A DNA stretch of 61,846 nucleotides from JBCCMQ01 sp039026235 (lineage in GTDB: Bacteria > Pseudomonadota > Alphaproteobacteria > Rhodobacterales > Rhodobacteraceae), in contig JBCCMQ010000018.1 of NCBI GenBank assembly GCA_039026235.1, positions 1-61,846 of the forward strand, read 5' to 3'. The notes beneath the pieces were generated by a model. The model was not told where the DNA came from and did not search any database. It worked only from the letters and a program-made list of their open reading frames with translations. Position numbers and translations under genes: made by a program. Of this stretch, positions 39,401 through 46,927 are shown piece by piece; position 1 is the stretch's first letter; each line of letters starts with the position of its first letter.

Positions 39401-40016
39401 ACAGGTCGTTCCGGGTGTAGCGGCTGATCAGGAAGCGGATCATCTCTTCGATGTTGTCGTCCGATCCGCCCAGCCAGTACTGCATGGTCAGGAACCAGGC
39501 GCGCAGGTCCTGGGCCTTGCCCGGAATGAAGCGCAGGATCTTCGGCAGACGCCGCAGAATGGTCATCTGCCGCGCGCCCGACGCACCGGACGGCGCCTTG
39601 GATCCGCGCAGGCGCCGCAAAAGCCGGACGGCGCCCGAGGCCGGCTGCGTCATGTCCAGATCGCCCATCTTGGTCAGCCCGACCACGGCTGGATCGGCGA
39701 TGATGCCGACCATCGCGTCACAGTCTTCGCGCCGGGCCTGGAGCGCCGGCAGGATCGCCTGAACATGGTCTTCGATGAACAGCAGGTTGGCGATGACGAT
39801 GTCGGCGCTGGCGACCGCTTCTTTCGCGGCGCCCAGGGTTTCGGGCGCCTCGGCCCATTCAGCCGCGGCGTGGACCGACACGGACAGACCCGGAAAGTCA
39901 GCCTCAAGCCGGGGCAGGGCGCGTGCGACCGGGCCGGCAGCATGGGCATCCAGCGTCACGATAGCGACGCTGTAGCCGAGGCGCGCGGCGCCTTCGATAT
40001 AGGCCTCATCGCGCAT
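36468..40016 (-). CDS. bchH: Magnesium chelatase subunit BchH
   Basis: The large porphyrin-binding catalytic subunit that inserts Mg2+ into protoporphyrin IX together with BchI and BchD. It has 1182 residues, normal size. N terminus YSVAIVTLDAHAAGPVARAL; CobN/Mg-chelatase motifs include VLHFGMHGALEFMPG, YLYAANNPSEATLAKRRS and VYGSNVNHLIDSSAFGDEDE. ATG 40016 overlaps the bchB stop and starts the homology; the long upstream extension in the same frame is bchB sequence read in another frame. Confidence 0.97.
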   Translation of the reverse strand: MRDEAYIEGAARLGYSVAIVTLDAHAAGPVARALPRLEADFPGLSVSVHAAAEWAEAPETLGAAKEAVASADIVIANLLFIEDHVQAILPALQARREDCDAMVGIIADPAVVGLTKMGDLDMTQPASGAVRLLRRLRGSKAPSGASGARQMTILRRLPKILRFIPGKAQDLRAWFLTMQYWLGGSDDNIEEMIRFLISRYTRNDLWQRTKAKAPAIYPEVGLYHPRLPNHGITTDLAKLPRPKKAKATVGILMLRSYLLAGDTAHYDAVINALEARGIAVIPAFAGGLDGRPAIENYFRVPDGSRIDTLVSLTGFSLVGGPAYNDSDAAVATLAALDVPYVAAHALEFQTLDQWSASPQGLGPVETTMLVALPELDGACAPTVFAGRQGRSDDHSTRAMAADPERVDSLTARIERLAHLRRTARNDRKIAVVLFGFPPNAGAAGTAAYLSVFESLHNTLKRMAEEGYDCAPPDTVEALRAAVLKGNSDYFGTEANVADTVAADQIVAGTPWLKEIEAVWGPAPGKVQSNGAGVHVLGAQFGNVFVGVQPGFGYEGDPMRLLFERGFAPTHAFSAFYLWLKNTFQADAVLHFGMHGALEFMPGRQTGLGPDDWPDRLIGTLPNIYLYAANNPSEATLAKRRSGAVTITHMTPPLASAGLYKGLLDLKDSLSRWRALGPEDKSRADLAALITDQAAAVDLDGHDPDRLWLTLLETEEALVPHGLHVVGRSLDADVRDAYAAAMDNCDAEVRAAARDVLGQDHELPALIRALDGRYIPPVPGGDLIRSPEILPTGRNIHAFDPFRMPTAFALADGVKQADLLLQTHQTMPRTVALVLWGSDNIKSDGVPIAQALALMGAKPRFDSYGRLSGADLIPLETLGRPRIDVIMTLSGIFRDLLPLQTRMLAEAALKCAMAEEDPAQNYIRAHALAYAQDMGVDLETAALRVFSNAEGVYGSNVNHLIDSSAFGDEDELADTFQARKSFAYGVSGKPVQHADLLQKALRDVDLAYQNLESVELGVTSVDHYFDTLGGIARAVKRAKGGTETSVYISDQTRGTAKVRTLQDQIALETRSRSLNPKFYEPLLAHGHEGVRQIEAHVTNTLGWSATTGQVDPWVYQRISETFVLDDEMRRRLAELNPTASARMAGRLLEATDRNYWTPDAETLAALQDAADELEDRMEGIAAE

Positions 40017-41544
40017 AGTGGGCCTTTGCCTCGTAAAGTGTCTCGACCGAGATCTGTTCGACGCCGCGCTCGGCGGCGAAGGCTTCGGTGTTCCGGCGCG
40101 CCTTGCCCCGGACAAAGAACGGCACCTTGCGCAACTCGCGCTCGGCATCTTCAAGCCAGATGACATTGTCTGCGCCCGGTTGCGTGGCTGGCGCTGGTTC
40201 CGGCGCGGGGGCCTCTGCCGCAGGCGCATGCCCGCCATGATGGGACGGCCCGGCGGCGTCATTGAATTCGAAATCGTCGCGGAACATCGTCAGAAGATGC
40301 TCTTCGAGGCCCATCACCAGGGGATGGACCCAGGTGTCGAAGATGACATTGGCGCCTTCCCAGCCGACCTGCGGCGAGTACCGCGCCGGAAAATCCTGCA
40401 CATGCACCGGGGCCGAGATAACGGCGCAGGGAATGCCAAGCCGTTTGCCGATATGGCGCTCCATCTGGGTGCCCAGGATCAGCTCGGGCGCAAGTTCCTC
40501 GATCCGGCGCTCGACTTCCAGATAGTCGTCGGTGATGACCGGTTCGACACCGAAATCCCGGGCCAGCGCGCGGATGTCGCGCGCCATTTCGCGGTTGTAG
40601 CAACCGAGACCGGCCACCTCGAAGCCCATCTCGTCGCGGGCGATCCGGCCCGCCGTGCGGACATGGGTGCCGTCGCCAAAGATGAAGACGCGCTTGCCGG
40701 TCAGGTAGGTGGAATCGACCGATGCCGACCACCAAGGCAGCCGCAGCCGTGTCGTATCGGCCACCTTGGGCAGGCCGGTCAGCTTGGCCACCTCTTCAAG
40801 GAAGTCATGGGTCGCTCCGACGCCGATGGGCACCGTGCTGGTGTAGGGCTGATCGTGATTGCGTTCGAGCCAGCGCGCCGCCAGTTCACCGGTTTCCGGA
40901 TAAAGCAGCACGTTGAAATGGGCCGCGGGCAGGCGGGCGATATCGGCGGGCGTGGCCCCAAAGGGCGCCACCACATTCACCGATATGCCCATGTCGTCCA
41001 AAAGCCGTGTCACTTCTTCCGCGTCATCGCGGTGGCGGAAACCCAGGGCCGTTGGGCCCAGGATGTTGCAGGTGACTTCGGGCGTTTTCGCGACGGATCC
41101 GTCCGGCGCGGCCAGGTGGCGCACGATCTGGAAGAAGGTCTCGTCGGCGCCGAAGTTCTCTTTCCGCTGGTAGCTGGGCAACTCAAGCGGAATGACCGGC
41201 ACCGGCAGGCCCATGCTGGCCGCCAGACCGCCCGGATCGTCCTGGATCAATTCGGCGGTGCAGGACGCGCCCACCACGATCGCCTCGGGCTGGAAGCGTT
41301 CATAGGCGTCCTGGGCGGCGCGTTTGAAAAGCGTCGCGGTATCCGAGCCCAGATCGCGGGCCTGGAATGTCGTATAGGTGACCGGCGGGCGGTGGTCGCG
41401 CCGTTCGATCATGGTGAACAGCAGATCGGCGTAGGTGTCGCCCTGGGGCGCGTGCAACACATAGTGCAGGCCCTTCATGGCGGTCGCGACCCGCATTGCC
41501 CCCACATGGGGCGGGCCTTCGTATGTCCAGACCGTGAGCTTCAT
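40006..41544 (-). CDS. bchB: Protochlorophyllide reductase subunit BchB
   Basis: The NifK-like subunit of dark-operative protochlorophyllide reductase; supplies the aspartate ligand to the NB cluster and the substrate site. It has 512 residues. Starts MKLTVWTYEGPPHVGAMRVA; further family sections are YADLLFTMIERRDHRPPVTY, EAIVVGASCTAELIQDDPGG and GDGTHVRTAGRIARDEMGFE. A protochlorophyllide-reductase C-terminal domain ends at the stop after an Ala/Pro-rich linker near residues 425-445. It overlaps bchN and bchH by 4 and 11 bp. Confidence 0.97.
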   Translation of the reverse strand: MKLTVWTYEGPPHVGAMRVATAMKGLHYVLHAPQGDTYADLLFTMIERRDHRPPVTYTTFQARDLGSDTATLFKRAAQDAYERFQPEAIVVGASCTAELIQDDPGGLAASMGLPVPVIPLELPSYQRKENFGADETFFQIVRHLAAPDGSVAKTPEVTCNILGPTALGFRHRDDAEEVTRLLDDMGISVNVVAPFGATPADIARLPAAHFNVLLYPETGELAARWLERNHDQPYTSTVPIGVGATHDFLEEVAKLTGLPKVADTTRLRLPWWSASVDSTYLTGKRVFIFGDGTHVRTAGRIARDEMGFEVAGLGCYNREMARDIRALARDFGVEPVITDDYLEVERRIEELAPELILGTQMERHIGKRLGIPCAVISAPVHVQDFPARYSPQVGWEGANVIFDTWVHPLVMGLEEHLLTMFRDDFEFNDAAGPSHHGGHAPAAEAPAPEPAPATQPGADNVIWLEDAERELRKVPFFVRGKARRNTEAFAAERGVEQISVETLYEAKAHYAR

Positions 41545-42824
41545 GCCACCGCCCCCGTCTTTAGGGCGGCCTTGCGGCGCAGGGGCCGCGCGAAAAGCCC
41601 CGCCAGATCGCCGGCCTGTTCATAGAAATGCACCGGCGTGAAGACCAACTCTATGGCCCATTTCGTGGTCAGCCCCTCGGCTTCCAGGGGGTTGGCGAGG
41701 CCCAGGCCGCAGACGGTCAGATCGGGGCGGGCGCCACGGGCGCGCGCCAGTTGAAGATCGACGTCCTGGCCTTCCGAAATCACCGGTCCGCTGGCGATGC
41801 GTTCCAGGTCGGGACCCTGCAGATCGCGGTGAAGGTAAGGCGTCGAGACCTCAATCGCCGCCATGCCGCATTCCCGGGTCAGGAAACGTGCCAGGGGGAT
41901 TTCCAGCTGACTGTCCGGAAAAAAGAACACGCTCTTGCCGCCAAGCACATCCGATTGGTGTGCGATGGCCTTGCGGGCCCGGGCCCGGGGCGCCTCAGTC
42001 ACCTGATCGAAATGCGCCCGTTCGACACCGAAGGCGCGCGCGATCTCCCAGAGCCAGGCGGTGGTGCCCTCTTCGCCAAAGGGCATCGGGGCGCGAATGT
42101 GCCGGGCGCCGCGTCGGGTAAGCGCGGCCACCGTCTCTCCCAGAAAGGGCTGGACACAGGCGAAGACCGTGTTGGGTCCGATGCGGGGCGCTCCATCAGC
42201 CCGCCGCGCGGGCAAGAGCGACACGGGCCCAATTTCCAGCCGCTTCAGCAGGTCGACCATCTGATCTTCGACCACATCGGGCAGCGCACCGGCGACGATC
42301 AGCTGCTTTTCATCTGTCTCGTCCAGTGCCGGGACCATGGCGGACAGGCAGGCGTCTTCACCCTGGGTAAAGGTGGTCTCGATCCCCGAGCCGGAAAAGT
42401 TCAGCACCCGCACATGGGGCGCATGGTGCTGGGTCAGCCGTTCGGCGGCCCGGGCCAGATCAAGCTTGATGACCTCTGAGGGGCAGGAGCCCACCAGGAA
42501 AAGCTGCCGGATATCGGGCCTGCGATCCAAGAGGCGCGCAACCTCGCGGTCAAGTTCTTCATGGGCGTCGGCCATGCCCGCCAGATCTTTTTCTTCGAGA
42601 ATCGCCGTGCCGAAGCGTGGTTCGGCGAAGATCATCACGCCCGCGGCGCTTTGCAGAAGATGCGCGCAGGTGCGGCTGCCCACCACCAGAAAGAACGCGT
42701 CCTGCATTTTCCGGTGCAGCCAGATGATGCCTGTCAGACCACAAAAGACCTCATGCTGGCCCCGTTCCTTCAGCACCGGCGCAGCGGCGCAGCCATGGGT
42801 GGGAGGAGGTGCCGGAAGGTTCAT
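41541..42824 (-). CDS. bchN: Protochlorophyllide reductase subunit BchN
   Basis: The NifD-like subunit of dark-operative protochlorophyllide reductase. It has 427 residues. Cluster cysteines are in KERGQHEVFCGLTGIIWLHR, VVGSRTCAHLLQSAAGVMIF and FLVGSCPSEVIKLDLARAAE. It ends in the family region AIELVFTPVHFYEQAGDLAG. It overlaps bchF (ATGA) upstream and bchB downstream. Confidence 0.97.
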   Translation of the reverse strand: MNLPAPPPTHGCAAAPVLKERGQHEVFCGLTGIIWLHRKMQDAFFLVVGSRTCAHLLQSAAGVMIFAEPRFGTAILEEKDLAGMADAHEELDREVARLLDRRPDIRQLFLVGSCPSEVIKLDLARAAERLTQHHAPHVRVLNFSGSGIETTFTQGEDACLSAMVPALDETDEKQLIVAGALPDVVEDQMVDLLKRLEIGPVSLLPARRADGAPRIGPNTVFACVQPFLGETVAALTRRGARHIRAPMPFGEEGTTAWLWEIARAFGVERAHFDQVTEAPRARARKAIAHQSDVLGGKSVFFFPDSQLEIPLARFLTRECGMAAIEVSTPYLHRDLQGPDLERIASGPVISEGQDVDLQLARARGARPDLTVCGLGLANPLEAEGLTTKWAIELVFTPVHFYEQAGDLAGLFARPLRRKAALKTGAVA

Positions 42825-43309
42825 CCGGGCGCGCCCATCTCAAGGCGTGCGAGACGCAGCTTCAGAAGGAACTGGGCGGCATTGACGACGTAGACCGCAT
42901 AGGCCGCCAGAGCTAGCGTCATCTCACCGGTTGGCGTCAGCGACCCGGTGAAGAGCGCCCAGAGATAGGCGGTGTGTAACGCTATGACAAAAAAGCTGAA
43001 TACGTCTTCCCAAAAGAACGACGGTGCGAAGAGATACTGGCCGAAGACAACCTTTTCCCAGATCGCTCCGGTGACCATGATCGTGTAGAGAACCGCGGTC
43101 TTGATCACGATCGAAATTGTCGCTGCCTGATAGCCGGTGTCGGTCGCCAGATAGCGGATCACAAGTGCCAGAGAGATCAGGAAAACGACGAACTGAAAGG
43201 GCGCCAGAATACCCTGAACGAGGGTCCAGATGGTCTGGTCCCGGCGCGCGCGCTGTTGCGCAGTATAAAGCGTCCTCCCGCGCGTTACACCGGCCTGGCG
43301 GTACGGCAT
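42821..43309 (-). CDS. bchF: 3-vinyl bacteriochlorophyllide hydratase BchF
   Basis: Hydrates the C3 vinyl group to 3-hydroxyethyl, the substrate of BchC. It has 162 residues with several hydrophobic helices. ATG 43309 (MPYRQAGVTRGRTLYT) is preceded by AGGAGA; family sections are WTLVQGILAPFQFVVFLISL and WEKVVFGQYLFAPSFFWEDV. First gene of the 15.5-kb minus-strand superoperon ending with hemA. A PpsR site lies 59 bp upstream. Confidence 0.95.
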   Translation of the reverse strand: MPYRQAGVTRGRTLYTAQQRARRDQTIWTLVQGILAPFQFVVFLISLALVIRYLATDTGYQAATISIVIKTAVLYTIMVTGAIWEKVVFGQYLFAPSFFWEDVFSFFVIALHTAYLWALFTGSLTPTGEMTLALAAYAVYVVNAAQFLLKLRLARLEMGAPG

Positions 43310-43368
43310 TCTTCGACTCTCCTGACAGGCAGACTCCGCAAGGAAGACTAGGCGCAGGGCGTTCAAGG

Positions 43369-43386
43369 TGTCAATTAGAACTTACA
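43369..43386. promoter_or_regulatory. PpsR operator upstream of bchF
   Basis: An exact TGT-N12-ACA match, 60 bp upstream of the bchF start. On the minus strand it contains TTGACA, and TAGTCT follows at an 18-bp spacing, a plausible sigma-70 promoter. It probably controls the whole bchF-to-hemA superoperon. Confidence 0.8.
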
Positions 43387-43513
43387 CTTTCGATATTGCC
43401 GAAGTTTACAGTTCAGCGGGCCGGTGCCGGGCACCTGAGATGCCTGCGGCCCAGGAAATGCTGGGATTTGATCCTCTAAGCACCGAACGCTGTTGCGGCC
43501 TGTCAGGCAACGA

Positions 43514-43531
43514 TGTCAATTTCCTTTGACA
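43514..43531. promoter_or_regulatory. PpsR operator upstream of ppaA
   Basis: An exact TGT-N12-ACA match, 98 bp upstream of the ppaA start and 128 bp from the bchF-proximal site. The two form a separated pair in the divergent bchF/ppaA region, which suggests that PpsR controls its own operon as well as bchF. Confidence 0.75.
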
Positions 43532-43628
43532 TATTGGATGATGAGGCAGACACTGTTCGCGCGTAGGCTGGGCTTTCGGGCTGGTGCCGCCCGGATTTGA
43601 CGCCTGAGGCGCCTGGAGAAATAACGAC

Positions 43629-44435
43629 ATGGACAATGCCCGGAGAGCTTCCGGCCAGTTGCGCCGAGACAGCGGCAGGCTTCCTGTTGACGCACTGGCG
43701 TCCGAAGTCCTGTCCGTCGTTGCCAAGAAATCCAACCTCAGCGATGCGGACCAGCGCAAGGAATTGGTGGACCGGCTGTGCGACGCGGTGCGCGCCTTCG
43801 ATCCCGATGTGCGCGTGCGCCTTCTGGCAGAGTTCCGCGCCCTGGGTGTATCGGACATCGACATCTGCGAGGTCCTGATCCCCGAGGCAGCGCGACTGCT
43901 GGGCGATGACTGGTGCGCGGACCGGCTTGGCTTTGCCGATGTCACGATCGGTTCGGCGCGGTTGCAGAGCATGCTGCGCGAGCTGAGTTCGGCCATCGAT
44001 GTAAATTGCGAAGTTGCCGACGAATGCCCGAGCTTTCTGACCGTCGTGCGCGGAAACGAATATCATACACTGGGTGCGCTGGTTCTGGCGCGCCATCTGA
44101 GGCGGCGCGGTGCGACCGTTAAGATGGCCCTGGGGCTGACAGATCCCGAGATTGCCGAAATGGCGGCGCGCGACAGCTATGATGCCGTTCTGATATCGGC
44201 CTCCGGCGGCGAAGCGCTTGAAACCCTAAGGAATCTGGTGCGCGGCATTCGGAAAAGATCTGGCGGTTCGACGTTGATATGCGTCGGCGGCACCATACTT
44301 GAAGCACGCAAAGACGTTAAGAAACTGACCGGCGCGGACTGCGCGACAAACCTACCCGATGAGGTTTTTCGGCTGTGCGACCTGTCAGTAAAAAAGAACG
44401 GAATGGTTTCGAGGCGGACCGAGTTTAGTCTATGA
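43629..44435 (+). CDS. ppaA: Cobalamin-binding antirepressor PpaA/AerR
   Basis: A B12-binding photoreceptor-like regulator that relieves PpsR/CrtJ repression. It has 268 residues: an N-terminal helical domain, then a cobalamin-binding Rossmann domain. The base-off ligand histidine is in RGNEYHTLGALVLARHLRRR (His at about 146); LISASGGEALETLRNLVRGI and LICVGGTIL complete the fold. GGAG lies upstream of ATG 43629. Directly upstream of ppsR, the classical regulator pair. Confidence 0.93.
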   Translation: MDNARRASGQLRRDSGRLPVDALASEVLSVVAKKSNLSDADQRKELVDRLCDAVRAFDPDVRVRLLAEFRALGVSDIDICEVLIPEAARLLGDDWCADRLGFADVTIGSARLQSMLRELSSAIDVNCEVADECPSFLTVVRGNEYHTLGALVLARHLRRRGATVKMALGLTDPEIAEMAARDSYDAVLISASGGEALETLRNLVRGIRKRSGGSTLICVGGTILEARKDVKKLTGADCATNLPDEVFRLCDLSVKKNGMVSRRTEFSL

Positions 44436-44466
44436 CACTACGGGCCATGACAGCGGCGCGATCCCG

Positions 44467-45897
44467 TTGACGTCGCGCGGCACGAAATACTGGAACAGCG
44501 GATCGATTCCGCTGATCGCTCCTGATCTGCTCGGCGACATTATCGCAACGGCGTCCGACATCGCCATTGTGATCTCGGACGAAGGGCAGGTGTTGTCGGT
44601 TCTGATCAACCCGAACCACCGCTCCTTTGGTCGGCTCGACCATTGGGAAGGGCGCAATCTGCGCGACTTTCTGACCACTGAGAGCGTGCCGAAACTGGAT
44701 GATAGGCTGACCGAGTTTCAGGCCGATGGGGCGTCGACCGGCGCCGTTGAGCTGAACCACACCGACAATTCGGATTGGGAGTTTCCGGTCAGGTATTCGT
44801 TCCACCGGGTGGGCCCGGATGGGGCGGTTCTGATGCTTGGGCGCGACCTGCGGCCAATCGCCGAGATGCAGCAGCAGCTGGTGCGCGCGCAGTTGGCGCT
44901 TGAGCGCGACTATGAACAACAGCGCGAATCAGAGACCCGGTACCGGGTCCTGATGGAAGCCACGCATGAGGCGATTGTGCTTGTTACCGCCGCGACCGGA
45001 CGGATCGCGGATGTCAATTCTTACGGAGCGACCATGTTGGGTGCTCCGCGCGAGGATCTGATTGGCAGCGCCTTCGCCCAGGAATTCGACGGCCGCAAGC
45101 GCGGCGAGTTTCTGGAAAGCCTGGCGTCTTCGGCCGCCGCGGGAACGGCCGTTCCGGTGGAATTGCTGGCGCGACGGTCGCGACGGCTTCTTATGGTGAC
45201 CTCGAAGATTTTCCGCGCCGGGGGCGAACGTCTGCTGCTTTGCCGGATGGCGCAAGCCGCGGAAGGCGAGGCGATATCGGACGAACTGGCCAGCAATCTG
45301 TCGGGCCTTTTCCGGGACGGCATCGATGCCGTTGTCTTTACCGACCGCAACGGGTTGATCCGGGCCGTCAATGAAAGCTTTATCAATCTGGTGGATGCCG
45401 CCGAGGCGGCCAGCGTGAAGGGCCGTCCGCTGACCGAGTTTCTGAGCCGCGGCAGCGTCGACATGAAGGTTCTGACTGACAATTCCGCCCGGACCGGCCA
45501 AATGCGGCTGTATTCGACCAAGCTGATGTCTGAGTTCGGCTCTAAGGTCTCGGTCGAGGTCTCGGCCACCCATCTCAATGACCGCGCGCACCCGGTCTTT
45601 GCCTTTGTGTTCCGCGATTCGAGCCGGGCCGAGGCGGCGCGATCAGCTTCGGTATCGGTCAATGACGGACCCGCGCGCAGTGTCATGGAACTGGTCGGAT
45701 CGACGACTTTGAAGGACATCGTGGCCGAGACCACGGATGTGGTTGAGAAGATGTGCATCGAGACGGCCGTTGAACTGACCCGCAACAACCGTGTGGCCGC
45801 GGCCGAAATGCTGGGGCTGTCACGCCAGAGCCTCTACGTCAAACTGCGCAAATACGGGCTTCTGGCGCGCGGATCGGACAACGACAGCGCGCGTTAG
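44467..45897 (+). CDS. ppsR: Photosynthesis gene repressor PpsR/CrtJ
   Basis: A redox-responsive repressor with PAS domains (about residues 20-130, 155-265 and 280-395) and a C-terminal Fis-type helix-turn-helix. The recognition helix region is NNRVAAAEMLGLSRQSLYVK, at about residues 441-460. Two cysteines at about 259 (LLLCRM) and 430 (VEKMCIE) match the pair that forms the intramolecular disulfide in Rhodobacter. It has 476 residues. The start is TTG 44467, without a good Shine-Dalgarno; no in-frame ATG exists nearby. It is 31 bp after ppaA. Confidence 0.95.
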   Translation: MTSRGTKYWNSGSIPLIAPDLLGDIIATASDIAIVISDEGQVLSVLINPNHRSFGRLDHWEGRNLRDFLTTESVPKLDDRLTEFQADGASTGAVELNHTDNSDWEFPVRYSFHRVGPDGAVLMLGRDLRPIAEMQQQLVRAQLALERDYEQQRESETRYRVLMEATHEAIVLVTAATGRIADVNSYGATMLGAPREDLIGSAFAQEFDGRKRGEFLESLASSAAAGTAVPVELLARRSRRLLMVTSKIFRAGGERLLLCRMAQAAEGEAISDELASNLSGLFRDGIDAVVFTDRNGLIRAVNESFINLVDAAEAASVKGRPLTEFLSRGSVDMKVLTDNSARTGQMRLYSTKLMSEFGSKVSVEVSATHLNDRAHPVFAFVFRDSSRAEAARSASVSVNDGPARSVMELVGSTTLKDIVAETTDVVEKMCIETAVELTRNNRVAAAEMLGLSRQSLYVKLRKYGLLARGSDNDSAR

Positions 45898-45999
45898 CCG
45901 GCAGAATTCCCATCTTATCCAGGATGTGACCGCCACGGCGTGGGCGGCGCTGCTCCGAAGTGTCGCGGGGCGGGTCTGCGGGCTTGCCTCGGGCGAAAG

Positions 46000-46041
46000 T
46001 GTCGTGTTGAATTGACATATGGCTGTCTCAACTAACTTACA
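46000..46041. promoter_or_regulatory. Tandem PpsR operators at the start of bchG
   Basis: Two exact TGT-N12-ACA sites, 46000-46017 and 46024-46041, separated by 6 bp. The second lies inside the first codons of bchG if ATG 46019 is the start, and TTGACA is at 46012-46017. Either the operator is intragenic or translation really begins at ATG 46064. Confidence 0.82.
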
Positions 46042-46927
46042 GTCGCGTGGGCTGCCCGATCCCATGGCAGCGCTTGAGCTGATCAAGCCGGTGACGTGGT
46101 TTCCACCGATGTGGGCCTATCTTTGTGGCGTCGTGGCCTCTGGCCAGCCGATTGCGGATCGCTGGTTTCTGGTATTGCTTGGCGTGCTTCTTGCCGGCCC
46201 GGTGGTCTGCGGCATGAGCCAGGCGGCCAACGACTGGTGCGACCGCCATGTCGATGCAATCAACGAACCGGGGCGCCCCATTCCGTCGGGGCGTATGCCC
46301 GGGCGCTGGGGCCTTTGGATCGCGCTGGCGATGTCAGGTCTGGCACTGGTTCTGGGCGCGGCACTGGGGCCCTGGGGGTTTGGCGCGACCGTTGTGGGCG
46401 TGGCCTGTGCCTGGGCCTATTCAGCCGAACCGGTCCGTTTGAAGAAATCGGGCCTTTGGGGGCCGGGTCTGGTCGGGCTATGCTATGAAGGCCTGCCCTG
46501 GTTCACCGGCGCCGCCGTTTTGTCCGCCGGGGCGCCTGCCGCACCCGTTATCATTCTCGCCGTGCTCTACGCGCTTGGCGCCCATGGCATCATGACCTTG
46601 AACGACTTCAAGGCGCTGGAAGGCGACCGTCAGACCGGGGTTCGGTCGCTGCCTGTCACCATGGGGCCAGAGCGTGCGGCCCGACTTGCGTGCTGGGTCA
46701 TGGCGCTGCCGCAGATTGCTGTGATCGGCCTTTTGGTGCTTTGGGGACGAGAGATCCACGCCGCTGGCGTTGCTGTTCTTTTGCTGGCCCAGGTCTGGGC
46801 CATGACGCGGCTTCTGACCGATCCCCGGGCCTTGGCACCCTGGTACAACGGCACCGGGGTTCTGTTCTATGTGGCGGGCATGATGATCAGCGCCTTCGCC
46901 GCGCGCGGTCTGGGGGTGATCCCATGA
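46019..46927 (+). CDS. bchG: Bacteriochlorophyll synthase BchG
   Basis: A UbiA-type membrane prenyltransferase that esterifies bacteriochlorophyllide a with geranylgeranyl diphosphate. It has about 302 residues and eight or nine helices. LELIKPVTWFPPMWAYLCGV is the family N terminus. The Asp-rich motif is NDWCDRHVDAINEPGRPIPS, and the second region is GIMTLNDFKALEGDRQTGVR. ATG 46019 gives family-like MAVSTNLQ; ATG 46064 (MAALELIKP) is the alternative because PpsR sites overlap the first codons. It overlaps the next gene by 4 bp. Confidence 0.95.
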   Translation: MAVSTNLQSRGLPDPMAALELIKPVTWFPPMWAYLCGVVASGQPIADRWFLVLLGVLLAGPVVCGMSQAANDWCDRHVDAINEPGRPIPSGRMPGRWGLWIALAMSGLALVLGAALGPWGFGATVVGVACAWAYSAEPVRLKKSGLWGPGLVGLCYEGLPWFTGAAVLSAGAPAAPVIILAVLYALGAHGIMTLNDFKALEGDRQTGVRSLPVTMGPERAARLACWVMALPQIAVIGLLVLWGREIHAAGVAVLLLAQVWAMTRLLTDPRALAPWYNGTGVLFYVAGMMISAFAARGLGVIP

